A DNA stretch of 64,000 bases. Origin: Paenibacillus aceris (GTDB lineage Bacteria > Bacillota > Bacilli > Paenibacillales > NBRC-103111). The stretch is taken from the NCBI RefSeq assembly GCF_017874035.1, contig NZ_JAGGKV010000013.1:62001-126000 (forward strand), written 5' to 3'. A program made the position numbers and the translations under genes. This document shows, in pieces, positions 25,234-35,600 of the stretch (position 1 is its first letter; every line of letters starts with the position of its first letter). Below the pieces are notes generated by a model. The model saw only the letters and a list, made by a program, of their open reading frames with translations, did no database searches and had not been told where the DNA came from.

Positions 25234-26784
25234 ATGAAAAACAAAAAAATTACAAGATCGGCAGGCTTTCTTATGGTTACTGTGCTGCTGGCATCTGCTG
25301 TATTATCCGGTTGCGGTTCTAATGTTGCCAAAACAGATACGGCTACACCTGGTACGTCGACTCAAGCGCCTACAACGGATAATAAGACTCTGGCACCTGT
25401 TAATTTGACTTGGTATGTCGTAGGGACGCCTCAAAAAGATCAGCAAGTCGTTACAGATGCGATCAATAAAATTTTAAAAGAAAAAATCAATACGACCTTA
25501 ACGATCAATACGATTGATTGGGGTGCGTACGATCAAAAAATGAATGTCATCGTCTCTTCCGGGGAGCCGTATGACCTGGCATTTACATCATCTTGGGCAA
25601 ACAACTATACACAAAACGTATCCAAAGGCGCTTTGCTCCCATTAGATGATTTGCTGCAAAAATACGGCAAACATATCTTGGAACAGGTTCCGGAGAAATA
25701 TTGGCCAGCGGCAAAAGTAAACGGAAAAACGTATGGCGTATTGAATTATCAGATCTATGCGATCGGTAGAGGTTTGAACATTAAAAAGGATCTTGCTGAC
25801 AAGTACACCCTGGACACATCAAAAATTAAGAAGTACGCCGATATTACGCCTTTCCTGGATCAAGTAAAACAAGGTGAGTCGGGCGTTACACCTTTTTTGG
25901 CAACTGGCAATATTACGAATATGTATGATTTGAGCGATAATGAAAAAGGCATGACGCTTGATCAGGTACAAGGAAACAGTGTAAATCCGCTTGGCGTTCA
26001 TTTCGCCGATAAATCGTTAAAGGTATTCGACTTGGTGGAAAGTCCAGAGTTTATGGCACAAGCCAAGATGTTCAGAGAGTGGTACCAAAAAGGTTACATC
26101 CGCAAAGATGCCGCTTCGTTAAAAGATGCGAAGGCGGAAGGTAAGACTGGCAAATATGCAGTAATGACAGGTGGATATGGTCCAGGAAGTGAAGCGGGCG
26201 CAGCCACTGAATTAGGATACCCGGTCGTTCAAGGAAAACCCGTTCCACAATTCGTAAATACAGGCGCTGTAATTGCCGCAATGACGGGCATAAATAAAAA
26301 CAGTAAAAACCCAGAAAGAGCCATGATGCTGTTGGATCTATTGTTCTCGGATAAAGATCTTTATAATCTGTTTACTTATGGAATTGAAGGCACTCACTAT
26401 ACCAAAGTAGATGCTAACACTGTTGAAATTGTCAAAGACTCCGCATACAATCCGAGCAATGCATGGGAATTCGGCAGCTGGTTCAATGCATATGTACAAA
26501 AAGGCCAGCCGGCGGATACATGGGAGCAAATGAAAAAGGCAAATAACGATTCTGTAGCGTCGCCGCTTCTTGGTTTCCTGTACAATGCAGATGCCATGAA
26601 AAAAGAGAATGCACAGATCAATGCGATTATGAATGAGTATCTGCCGATTATCTACACAGGTACTCAGGATCCTGAAAAAACAGTTCCGGAGCTGGTTAAT
26701 AAACTGAAAGCAGCCGGTTTGGACGCGATGATTACAGATGCTCAAAAGCAAATTGACGATTGGAAAGCCGCAAACGGTAAATAG
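25234..26784 (+). CDS. sugar-binding lipoprotein (DUF3502-type)
   Basis: A 516-residue extracellular solute-binding protein. The signal peptide ends in a lipobox (AVLSGC, Cys about residue 27) followed by a Thr-rich linker. The binding domain starts at NLTWYVVGTPQKDQQVV. The C-terminal third (PSNAWEFGSWFNAYVQKGQP to the end) corresponds to the DUF3502 type found in LplA/YtcQ-like proteins. It would deliver oligosaccharides to the two permeases upstream. A GGAGGG site precedes the ATG. A gene remnant follows only 27 bases after the stop. Confidence 0.9.
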   Translation: MKNKKITRSAGFLMVTVLLASAVLSGCGSNVAKTDTATPGTSTQAPTTDNKTLAPVNLTWYVVGTPQKDQQVVTDAINKILKEKINTTLTINTIDWGAYDQKMNVIVSSGEPYDLAFTSSWANNYTQNVSKGALLPLDDLLQKYGKHILEQVPEKYWPAAKVNGKTYGVLNYQIYAIGRGLNIKKDLADKYTLDTSKIKKYADITPFLDQVKQGESGVTPFLATGNITNMYDLSDNEKGMTLDQVQGNSVNPLGVHFADKSLKVFDLVESPEFMAQAKMFREWYQKGYIRKDAASLKDAKAEGKTGKYAVMTGGYGPGSEAGAATELGYPVVQGKPVPQFVNTGAVIAAMTGINKNSKNPERAMMLLDLLFSDKDLYNLFTYGIEGTHYTKVDANTVEIVKDSAYNPSNAWEFGSWFNAYVQKGQPADTWEQMKKANNDSVASPLLGFLYNADAMKKENAQINAIMNEYLPIIYTGTQDPEKTVPELVNKLKAAGLDAMITDAQKQIDDWKAANGK

Positions 26785-26811
26785 GTTCAATGAATATACA
26801 CTGATTGAAGG

Positions 26812-27195
26812 TTGAGGGGAAATAAGCAGGCTAACCGTTTACCAGAAGCAAGCTGGTTCTCATTGGGGTTGAACGTCGATAATCCGAATTTGTGGAAAAT
26901 GGATAAGATGGGCCAACTGATGTCTCCGCTTGAGGTTGTAAAAAATGGAAACCGCAATCTGCATGCTGTCAATTCAGGCGTTTATTACCGTGGAAGTGAT
27001 GGCGAAGTTCGCTTGGAAACGTTGGATGCCCCTTTATTATCGCCTGGCGAGAAGAGGGTGCTGCAATTCGACAATAGTTTTGCTCCTTTGGATGGAGGCA
27101 TGCACTTTAATTTGCACAATAATGTGTGGGGAACGAATTTTCCAATGTGGTTTGAAGACAATGCCAAATTCAGATTCTCTATTCATTTAAGTTAA
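26812..27195 (+). pseudogene. C-terminal fragment of a DUF5054-like glycosidase gene
   Basis: About 127 codons are open but begin with no credible start (a TTG inside GTTGAGGGG). The sequence has the end signature of a large GH38-like/DUF5054 family: LPEASWFSLGL, SPLEVVKNGNRNLHAVNSGV, ETLDAPLLSPGEKRVLQF and the highly typical NNVWGTNFPMWFEDNAKFRF. Full-length members have several hundred residues, so more than three quarters is missing. I infer an internal deletion that removed the gene's body and joined its tail to the binding-protein gene. The family name is from memory and not tested. Confidence 0.65.
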
Positions 27196-27215
27196 GAAGT
27201 ACAAGGAGAGAAACT

Positions 27216-29585
27216 ATGACTGACATTAATAGACTGAAGGAAAATTTTGATAAAGGCTGGAAGTTCCATCTAGGGGATTTGCCTATCATGCATGCCGTTA
27301 AAGGAGGTATGACAGGGGGCTTGACCGATTGCGAGGATATCGAAGACGGCGAATGGCTAAAGATCGCATACTTTGATGAAAGGGAAAGCTCGCAGATTGA
27401 TCCAGCAGCCTGGAAGGAGGTCGTCCTGCCTCATGATTGGTGTGTAGAGGGCGACTATCTGAATGATGGAGGCAAAGTCAAACACCACAAAAGTCATGGC
27501 TATCTGGCTGCGGGAGTCGGGTGTTACAGGAAAGTATTCGACATTCCACAAGAGCTTGAAGGCAAGAAAATTTCGCTGGAGTTTGACGGTGTGTTCCGTA
27601 ACAGCACGGTGTGGGTGAACGGTCATCTGCTCGGCATCCATGCAAGCGGCTATACAGGCTTTACGTATGATATTTCGGATATCGCGCGTTATGGAAGCGA
27701 AGGGAAAAATGTTGTTTTTGTCAAAGTGGATGCGCGCGATTATGAAGGCTGGTGGTATGAGGGCGCCGGGATTTACCGTCATACGTGGTTAACCGTAACG
27801 GATCGGCTTCATGTAGAGCGCTATGGAACTTATGTGACGACGCCAGAGGTTAGCGAAGAGCAGGCGGGAATTGCTATTGTCACTACCGTGAGAAATGAAT
27901 ATGATGCCGCAAAAGCTTGCAGGCTCGTAACGAAAATTTACGATATTCATGGAAAAATAGTTGGCGAAAGCGCAAGTAGCATGGAAATCTCATTCCAGCA
28001 GCAAGGAGTTTTCGAGCACTTTGTACGCATAGATAAACCGGCGCTCTGGTCGCCGGAGTCGCCATCCTTATATTATGTCATGTCGGAAGTCTACGATGAA
28101 GATCAGCTTCGGGATACGTATCGGACAATCTTCGGTATTCGAACAATCGAATTCAAAGCGGATGCAGGCTTTTTCCTGAACGGGAAGCATTATCCTATTA
28201 AAGGTACCTGCAATCATCAGGACTTTGCCGGCGTCGGTGTGGCGCTGCCTGATCAGCTCATTGCCTACAAGCTCAGATTGCTTAAAGAGATGGGCTGCAA
28301 CGCGTATCGAAGCGCTCATCATCCGGCAACGCCTGAGCTTCTGGATCTATGCGATCAGATGGGCATGCTGGTTGTGGACGAGAACAGGAAGCTGGATGTT
28401 TCTCCTTCAGGGATTGAAGAATTGAAGCATTTGCTTTATCGGGACCGCAACCACCCTTCAGTCATCATTTGGAGTTTGGAAAATGAGGAAATATTGGAAG
28501 GGACCATTATGGGAGCACGAATGGTCAAAACCTTGGCTTCGATTACGCGCAGTATAGATCCGACAAGACCGACGCTAGCAGCTATGAATCATGGATGGAA
28601 TGACGGCGGATACAGCGATGGCGTCGATATCGTAGGATATAACTACGGTCAGCGTGAAGATCAGGATATACGCGACCATGAAAAGTACCCTAACCGAATC
28701 ATGCTGGGAAGTGAAAGCGCAAGCTGCACGGTAACCCGAGGCATTTATGAAAGAGACGACATTCAAGGTTATTGTCCGGAATACGGCATTCATATTCCTG
28801 AGTGGAGCTGTTCGGTGGAGAAAGCATGGCGTGATGTAGTCGAAAATCCATTCCTTTCAGGTGTATTCATTTGGACAGGATTTGATTACAGGGGCGAGCC
28901 AACGCCTTATGAATGGCCAAACATCAACTCACACTTTGGCGTGATGGATACGTGCGGCTTTCCCAAAGATAACTATTACTATTTAAAGTCGGCATGGACG
29001 GATGAGCCGATGGTACATATCATGCCTCATTGGAATTGGCCGGGTAGGGAAGGTCAGATCATTGATGTATGGGTATATAGCAATTGCGAACGCATAGAAT
29101 TGTTTTTGAATGGAAAGAGCTTAGGCGAACAAGAGATGCCGCGCGCTTCACATTTGGAATGGAAAGTAAGCTATGAACCGGGTGAGCTTACAGCCATCGG
29201 CAGAAACGGTTCTACGGAGGCGGCGCGAAAAGTTGCCGCGACTACAGATGCACCGTATGCGGTAAAATTGGTGCCTGATCGAACCCAAATTCAAGCCGAT
29301 GGATGTGATGTAGCCGTTATGAGAGCGTATGTGGTGGATGCTCATGGAAGAGTCGTGCCTACAGTTGATAACGAATTGCATTTCTCTATGGAAGGGAATG
29401 CGAACATCTTGGGCGTAGGAAATGGAAATCCAAGCAGTCACGAACCTGACAAAGCGAATCAAAGGAAAGCTTTCAACGGCAGTTGTCTGCTGATCATTCA
29501 ATCTTTAGAAGAAGCGGGAGAAATCGTCATAAAATCAACTTCCCATGGGCTTATTGATTCGGTCTGCACAATCACTTCGTTCTAA
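27216..29585 (+). CDS. GH2 beta-galactosidase-like enzyme
   Basis: A 789-residue GH2 protein without a signal peptide, so intracellular. The order is a sugar-binding jelly roll (about 8-215, WKEVVLPHDW, GVGCYRKVFDIP, EGWWYEGAGIYRHTWL), an immunoglobulin-like domain, and a TIM barrel from about 320 with NHQDFAGVGVALPDQL and AYRSAHHPATPELLDLCDQM. The acid/base Glu is in WSLENEE (about 423) and the nucleophile in MLGSESAS (about 499). DUF4982- and Ig-like C-terminal domains follow. It probably hydrolyses imported beta-galactosides. The ATG has an AAGGAGAG site. It follows the transporter genes in one operon. Confidence 0.92.
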   Translation: MTDINRLKENFDKGWKFHLGDLPIMHAVKGGMTGGLTDCEDIEDGEWLKIAYFDERESSQIDPAAWKEVVLPHDWCVEGDYLNDGGKVKHHKSHGYLAAGVGCYRKVFDIPQELEGKKISLEFDGVFRNSTVWVNGHLLGIHASGYTGFTYDISDIARYGSEGKNVVFVKVDARDYEGWWYEGAGIYRHTWLTVTDRLHVERYGTYVTTPEVSEEQAGIAIVTTVRNEYDAAKACRLVTKIYDIHGKIVGESASSMEISFQQQGVFEHFVRIDKPALWSPESPSLYYVMSEVYDEDQLRDTYRTIFGIRTIEFKADAGFFLNGKHYPIKGTCNHQDFAGVGVALPDQLIAYKLRLLKEMGCNAYRSAHHPATPELLDLCDQMGMLVVDENRKLDVSPSGIEELKHLLYRDRNHPSVIIWSLENEEILEGTIMGARMVKTLASITRSIDPTRPTLAAMNHGWNDGGYSDGVDIVGYNYGQREDQDIRDHEKYPNRIMLGSESASCTVTRGIYERDDIQGYCPEYGIHIPEWSCSVEKAWRDVVENPFLSGVFIWTGFDYRGEPTPYEWPNINSHFGVMDTCGFPKDNYYYLKSAWTDEPMVHIMPHWNWPGREGQIIDVWVYSNCERIELFLNGKSLGEQEMPRASHLEWKVSYEPGELTAIGRNGSTEAARKVAATTDAPYAVKLVPDRTQIQADGCDVAVMRAYVVDAHGRVVPTVDNELHFSMEGNANILGVGNGNPSSHEPDKANQRKAFNGSCLLIIQSLEEAGEIVIKSTSHGLIDSVCTITSF

Positions 29586-29597
29586 TTTGAAGATTAG

Positions 29598-29665
29598 TTT
29601 CTTGAATTTGGGGTATAGTTCTCTAATTCAAGAAGCTTAATTAACAATATTTGTAAGCGCTTAAT
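29598..29665 (+). promoter_or_regulatory. inverted repeat plus cre-like site, module A
   Basis: TTTCTTGAATT (29598-29608) and AATTCAAGAA (29625-29634) form an inverted repeat with a 16-base spacer. TTGTAAGCGCTTAAT (29651-29665) differs from a catabolite-responsive element at only the last two positions. The same arrangement recurs at 37331-37397. No T-run follows the repeat, so an operator is more likely than a terminator. Confidence 0.55.
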
Positions 29666-29701
29666 GAACTTGCGGTTAAAGGACTCAATGAAAGGAGATG
29701 G

Positions 29702-30256
29702 CATGGTGTAGACCAATTCGAAGGACAGGAGATCGAGGTTTGGACCTATAGCAACTGTGAATCGCTAGAGCTGTTGCTGAATGGACAAGGCTTGGGCGAG
29801 AAAATAGTTGATCGCAATGATCGTACCGTTTGGAATGTCGTATATGAGCCGGGTGAACTTGTCGCAGTTGGCAATATCGGAGGCAAGGAAGTAACACGTA
29901 AAACAGTTGTTACAGTAGGTCATGCTGCAGCAGTTCAATTAACAGTGAATAAGCAAATTGTTCATGCAAACGGAACGGATGTTGTCATGGTGCGTGTTAC
30001 TGTAGTGGATAATAAAGGGAATGTTGTTCCGACAGCGGATAATGAAATTCGCTTTACGATCGAGGGTTCTGGACAAATATTAGGAGTAGGAAATGGGGAT
30101 TCAAGCAGTCACGAGCCAGATAAAGCAAGCAGTAGACGAGCATTTAATGGACATTGCTTAGCAATTATTCAAGCAGGTGAAGAGAATGGGGAAATCGAGC
30201 TTACACCCACGTCAACTGCGCTTAAAGCGGCTAGCATAACAATTGAAGTCGTTTAA
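29702..30256 (+). pseudogene. C-terminal fragment of a second GH2 gene
   Basis: About 185 codons repeat the C-terminal DUF4982/Ig-like part of the upstream GH2 enzyme. GQEIEVWTYSNCESLELLLN corresponds to GQIIDVWVYSNCERIELFLN, and ILGVGNGDSSSHEPDKAS corresponds to ILGVGNGNPSSHEPDKAN. The first in-frame start is a TTG at 29774 inside the domain. The ATG with the AAAGGAG site at 29698 is in another frame and soon stops. The identity is moderate, so it is the tail of a lost paralogue, not a fresh copy. Residual translation of about 160 residues cannot be excluded. Confidence 0.75.
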
Positions 30257-30299
30257 TTTCTAAGCTCTTTTAAGTCATATTTTTTACGGAGGCACTTTC

Positions 30300-32486
30300 A
30301 TGAGTATTTCGTATAATGCATCTACTCGTGTGTTTCATCTACAAGCGAATCAAACGAGCTATATGATTAAAATTTTAGATAGTGGTTATCTGTCGCATTT
30401 TTACTGGGGACGTAAGCTTCGCGGCCGTGCTCAAGAAATTCGTTATTTGGATCACACCGTGTTTTCTCCAACTGTAGTAGGAATGGACGGGAAATTTAGT
30501 CTTGATTCATGTCCAACTGAATATCCTGCATACGGAAACGGAGATCTTCGAGTGCCAGCATACCAAGTTCAATTGGAGAATGGGACCACAATTAGTGATT
30601 TACGATATGAATCACATGAAATTGTGTCCGGCAAGCCACAACTTGAAGGTCTGCCAGCAACTTATGTAGAGCAGGACAGTGAAGCGGAAACACTAGAAAT
30701 CACACTTCGCGATGAATTAATTGGTTTGAAGGTAATCCTTTCTTATACGGCGTTTGCACAGTATGATGCCATTACACGTTCAGTCCGTTTTATTAACGAA
30801 GGTATAGCACCACTCAAGTTGCTACGAGTGCTTAGCGCCAGCGTAGATTTTCCTCATAATCGATTTAATATGCTAGATTTGGCCGGTTCTTGGTCACGTG
30901 AACGCCACATGCAACTCAGACCGTTGATGAGAGGAATGCAATCCGTTGAAAGTCGCCGTGGTTCTAGCTCACACCATCACAATCCTTTCATTGCACTACT
31001 AGCAAAGGATGCCACTGAAGATTACGGTGATGTGTTTGGATTTAATTTAGTATACAGCGGGAATTTCGTCGCTCAGGCTGAGGTTGATCAGTTCGACACT
31101 ACTCGTGTATCGATTGGTATTAATCCATTTGATTTTAGCTGGCATCTTGATTCTGGCGAAGCGTTCCAAACACCTGAAGCGGTGCTTGTTTATTCTTCCC
31201 AAGGCCTTGGTGGCATGTCGCGTACGTATCACAAGTTGTACCGCTCACGTATTTGTCGGGGGAAATTTCGGGATGAGCCACGTCCTGTTCTTGTGAATAA
31301 TTGGGAAGCCACGTACTTTGACTTCACAGCAGAGAAGATTGAAGCGATTGCCAAAGTCGGTAAAGAGCTCGGGATTGAATTGTTTGTCTTAGATGACGGT
31401 TGGTTCGGTAAGCGTAATAATGATCGCGGCTCCTTAGGTGATTGGTTTGTCAATCGCGAGAAGTTGCCTGACGGTTTGGAAGATTTGGCAAATCGAGTTC
31501 GCAAGCTTGATTTGGAATTTGGATTATGGTTTGAGCCTGAAATGATTTCGCCTGACAGTGACTTGTACCGTAACCATCCAGATTGGTGTATTCATGTACC
31601 AGAGCGAGCGCGATCACTTGGGCGTAACCAACTGATCCTTGACCTCACTCGTCAAGATGTCTGTGATGAAATTATCAAAATGGTGTCCAACATTTTGAGT
31701 AGTGCACCAATTTCATATGTGAAATGGGACATGAATCGCAATATGTCCGAGATTGGATCGGTATTATTACCGCCGCATCGTCAGCGGGAAACTGCTCATC
31801 GTTATATGCTTGGACTTTATCGGGTGCTGGACACGATCACAACTAAGTTTCCACATGTTTTATTTGAAAGTTGTTCCGGTGGTGGTGGCCGCTTCGACCC
31901 AGGCATACTTTACTATATGCCGCAAACATGGACGAGTGATAATACTGATGCCGTCGAACGTTTGAAAATTCAGTATGGGACAAGTATTGTCTATCCTATC
32001 AGTTCCATGGGAGCGCATGTTTCAGCATCACCAAACCATCAAATCGATCGCTCAACCTCGTTGAAAATGCGCGGTGACGTTGCAATGTCTGGCAACTTCG
32101 GTTACGAGCTGGATTTGTCTCAATTTACCGATGAAGAAATGGAGCTTGCTAAACAACAGGTTGCTCTATATAAGGAAATTCGTAAATTAGTTCAATTTGG
32201 TAATTACTATCGTTTGTTAAGTCCGTTTGAAGGCAACGAGGCTGCATGGATGTTTGTAAGCGAAGATCAAAGAGAAGCGATGGTTGTATACAGCCGTGTT
32301 TTAGCTGTACCGCATGAGCCATTTGAGAAGCTGCAGCTTAAAGGACTTGATGCAAATGCAGATTATATAGTAATTGAAACGGAAGAACAGCTTGGTGGGG
32401 ATGAGCTCATGTATAACGGTATCGATATCCCGTTACTTCAAGGAGACTTTCAAAGCTGGTTAATTAGGTTGAAACGTGTAGATTGA
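30300..32486 (+). CDS. GH36 alpha-galactosidase
   Basis: A 728-residue GH36 enzyme without a signal peptide. The N-terminal supersandwich includes YLSHFYWGRKL and YPAYGNGDLRVPAYQV. The barrel shows the usual landmarks: VLVNNWEATYFDF, LFVLDDGWFGKRNND, FGLWFEPEMISPDSDLY, the nucleophile Asp in YVKWDMNR (about residue 478), FESCSGGGGRFDPGILYYMP and the acid/base Asp in WTSDNTD (about 548). It removes alpha-1,6-galactose from raffinose-type or galactomannan oligosaccharides in the cytosol. ACGGAGG precedes the ATG. It lies 43 bases after the GH2 fragment and shares its promoter module. Confidence 0.95.
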   Translation: MSISYNASTRVFHLQANQTSYMIKILDSGYLSHFYWGRKLRGRAQEIRYLDHTVFSPTVVGMDGKFSLDSCPTEYPAYGNGDLRVPAYQVQLENGTTISDLRYESHEIVSGKPQLEGLPATYVEQDSEAETLEITLRDELIGLKVILSYTAFAQYDAITRSVRFINEGIAPLKLLRVLSASVDFPHNRFNMLDLAGSWSRERHMQLRPLMRGMQSVESRRGSSSHHHNPFIALLAKDATEDYGDVFGFNLVYSGNFVAQAEVDQFDTTRVSIGINPFDFSWHLDSGEAFQTPEAVLVYSSQGLGGMSRTYHKLYRSRICRGKFRDEPRPVLVNNWEATYFDFTAEKIEAIAKVGKELGIELFVLDDGWFGKRNNDRGSLGDWFVNREKLPDGLEDLANRVRKLDLEFGLWFEPEMISPDSDLYRNHPDWCIHVPERARSLGRNQLILDLTRQDVCDEIIKMVSNILSSAPISYVKWDMNRNMSEIGSVLLPPHRQRETAHRYMLGLYRVLDTITTKFPHVLFESCSGGGGRFDPGILYYMPQTWTSDNTDAVERLKIQYGTSIVYPISSMGAHVSASPNHQIDRSTSLKMRGDVAMSGNFGYELDLSQFTDEEMELAKQQVALYKEIRKLVQFGNYYRLLSPFEGNEAAWMFVSEDQREAMVVYSRVLAVPHEPFEKLQLKGLDANADYIVIETEEQLGGDELMYNGIDIPLLQGDFQSWLIRLKRVD

Positions 32487-32526
32487 ATAAGTCTGCAGAA
32501 TAATTATGAAAAGTTATCATAGTGGC

Positions 32527-32602
32527 TTTGTATACTTCCAGCATCATTCTCTTTATTTCGCAATGGATAGAAAAATAAAGAGAATGAATGGAGATACAAA
32601 GT
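32527..32602. repeat. long interrupted inverted repeat
   Basis: CTTTGTAT and ATACAAAG form the outer arms and TCATTCTCTTTATTT with AAATAAAGAGAATGA (15 bp, perfect) the inner arms, around a 14-base loop. The middle parts of the arms differ by a 4-base gap. No T-run follows on the plus strand. It lies between the alpha-galactosidase and the first giant secreted protein and could be a small mobile element, an mRNA-stabilising hairpin or a terminator. Confidence 0.6.
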
Positions 32603-32640
32603 CGTTAAGATAAAAACAATGATTGAAAGGGGAAACAAAA

Positions 32641-35600
32641 ATGATTGAAATCCGAAAGTATGTATCCGCATTTATTGTGATGTCAATGGTTGCAACAAGT
32701 ATGTTATTACCTCCAAAAATTGAGGCTAGCGTACCTGCACAGGATGCAAATACAAAGCTTGATGCTGAATGGACAGAAGTAAGTAACATTTTGGACAAAT
32801 ATCCTGTAACGTATACAGCGCTTCCGAAAATCAGCAACACCACTAGTGCTACACCAGATGGACCTTTGATGGGCAATGGGACCGTGCTCGCCTTTATGGG
32901 TGGAGATAAGAATAAGCAGCAAATTTATATTTCTAGACCAGATGCAATTGAAACTAATCAAACATCCGGAGGAACACATCCTACTGCATATGGTAGTATT
33001 ACTTATGAAAGAATAGATGAAGGAGGAGGAAGTAATCCGTTTAGATATGATCAAAGCATGAAGGATGGCATAGTAAAGGCAGTATCGGAAAAAGGCTTTG
33101 AAACGAAAACATGGTTATCTGCTACAGAAAATCTAATCTCTACTGAAATCACGAATACGACTGATAAAAACATGGAGATAGGTGCTTCTGTTGTTATGGC
33201 TGATAAGTTCTTCCCTAAGACTTCTTATAGTGTAGCATTGGACTCAGATAATAAGCTGATTACGGGAACGAAACACTTCGTTAATGAAAGATACAATGAT
33301 TTTGTGGATATTTCCACTGCATTGAAAGTAATGGGGAAAAATCCGGAATTAAGTATCGTTGGTGATAAAACAAGTATGGCCAAGTTTGATTTGGCTGCTG
33401 GTGAAACAGTAACCGTTATTGCTGCAATTGAGGGAGGCAAAGACTCCACGACTTCACTAGAGGATGCCAAAGAGCATGTACTATCCATCGGTACTGAGAA
33501 GAAACTGCAAGATATCGAGCAAAAGCATTTAGAATGGTGGAAAGACTACTGGTTGAAATCGTACATTAAACTGGCCGACGAATCCTCTACATTAGAACGA
33601 GTATATTACGGACAGCTGTATATAACTGGAGCGGCTTTGCAAGCTAAAAGTGATAACAGTGCAGGCGTATTTGCAGGAGGTAACGCTCCTTGGTCAGCTT
33701 CTCTTAAAACAATCTGGGATAATTACATGTTGAATGCAGATGTTCAGCGTGCACCTGATGCTGCAGTTGAGGCTAATCGACTAGGGTATATAGAGACTTA
33801 TACTAATTTAATTGATCAGTACTGGGAAGTCGGACGGAAATTTGCATCGGATCCTTATCAGCTGAATGTTCTTATAGGTAACAGCAATTGGTATCCTAAA
33901 TTTACAAAGGGAATAAGGGGAGTACTGATGCCTGTCGGTATTCAGCCTTGGGGAAGAGGAGATTATGACCCGAAAATTCAAAATAATCATTTTTTTAGCT
34001 CTGTAGCTAGTGCAACTTTAGGGTTAGTTCCAATGGTGACATATTGGGAATATACTTACGATGATGAATACTTAAAGGACAGCTTGTATTCTAAACTTGT
34101 TGATTTAACAGAGTTCTTTGAGGATTATGCGATACTTGATAAGAATACGGGTAAGTACATTATTGGCGGGTCTACTGTAGAAGGAAGTACTTTGTATAAG
34201 AACTCGTTCATGGATCTGGCATCTGTATATTATGTATTAGAGAAAGCGATTAAAGCAAGTAAAGAGCTTGGTGTAGATGCTGATAAGCGTGTTAAGTGGC
34301 AGGAGTTTCATGATAAGCTATCTCCACTTCCTACAGCTAAAATACCAGCAGGTAGACCTGGTGCCGGTAAAATGACCTTTACGATGGCAGATGGACAAAA
34401 TCCTGACGGAAAAAACGTTCCAATTATCCATACAACCTATATGTATGATCTTGTTGGAATGGCTACAGAATCTGAGTTGTTAGAATACACGAAGAATTAC
34501 GTTAAATATGTGATTCCTTGGAATGCTAACAATGATAAAGAAGACCGTTCCGCAATGATTGCAACCAATATCGGTTATGACATCAATTTTATTACAGATT
34601 TTTTGACTAAGCTTATTGATCAACCGGTTGGGGATTGGCTTGGTATCCGTAATAACAATACAGTAGGTGGTACTGTTAATAATTCCAATCTTTATAATAC
34701 AATCACTCACTCCTTGTTACAGAGTAATCAAGACTTCATCCATGTGTTTGCGAACTGGCATGATGATCAGAAAGCTGAATTTACGCGTTTGAGAGCTAAA
34801 GGTGCATTTTTGGTGGATGCCAAACAGAATGAGTATGGGCAAACAACGTATGTTAATATTTTTAGTGAAAAGGGAAGAGATCTCACCGTGTTGAATCCAT
34901 GGCCGGGACAAGAGGTAGAAGTCTATGAAGATGGCGTGCGGATTAACGCAACGAAGAGCACGAACAATCTAGGCGCTCTCTACACGGTGCCGACCAAAGC
35001 GAATTCTTCCTATGAGTTGAAGCCAGCAGGAGGATTGTCCCCGCTGCAGCTCGTTAGTATCACCGCACCGACTAACATCACAGGTCTAGAGATAGGCACG
35101 GCAAAGACGGCAGCAGCGTTAGGTTTGCCTGCCAATGTGCAGCTAGTTACGGATCGGAAAAATGTGAATGCAGCTGTCGTATGGGATCTTTCCAATGTAA
35201 GCTATGATCCAACTATCATGATGGGACAGACCTTCACAGTACCAGGAATCGTAACTCTGCCTTCCGGAATTCTGAATCCCAACAACGTGCCATTGACAAC
35301 AAGTATTAACGTGACTGTAAATAAGATCCCTTCATCCCAAATGACGGCAACAGCGACAAGTCAGGAAACGGCTGGAGAAAACGACTCCGCCTCCATGGCG
35401 ATTGACGGAAAACCAGGCACGCTGTGGCATACAAAGTGGAATAAATCCGACGTTCTCCCCCAATCGATTACCTTAAACCTTGGAGGAACCTACAATATCA
35501 ATAAAGTCGCGTACTTGCCAAGACAATCAGGGAGTAACGGAATTATTACAGCCTATAACGTGTATGTAAGTACGGATGGGGTGACCTTCACCAAGGTTGC

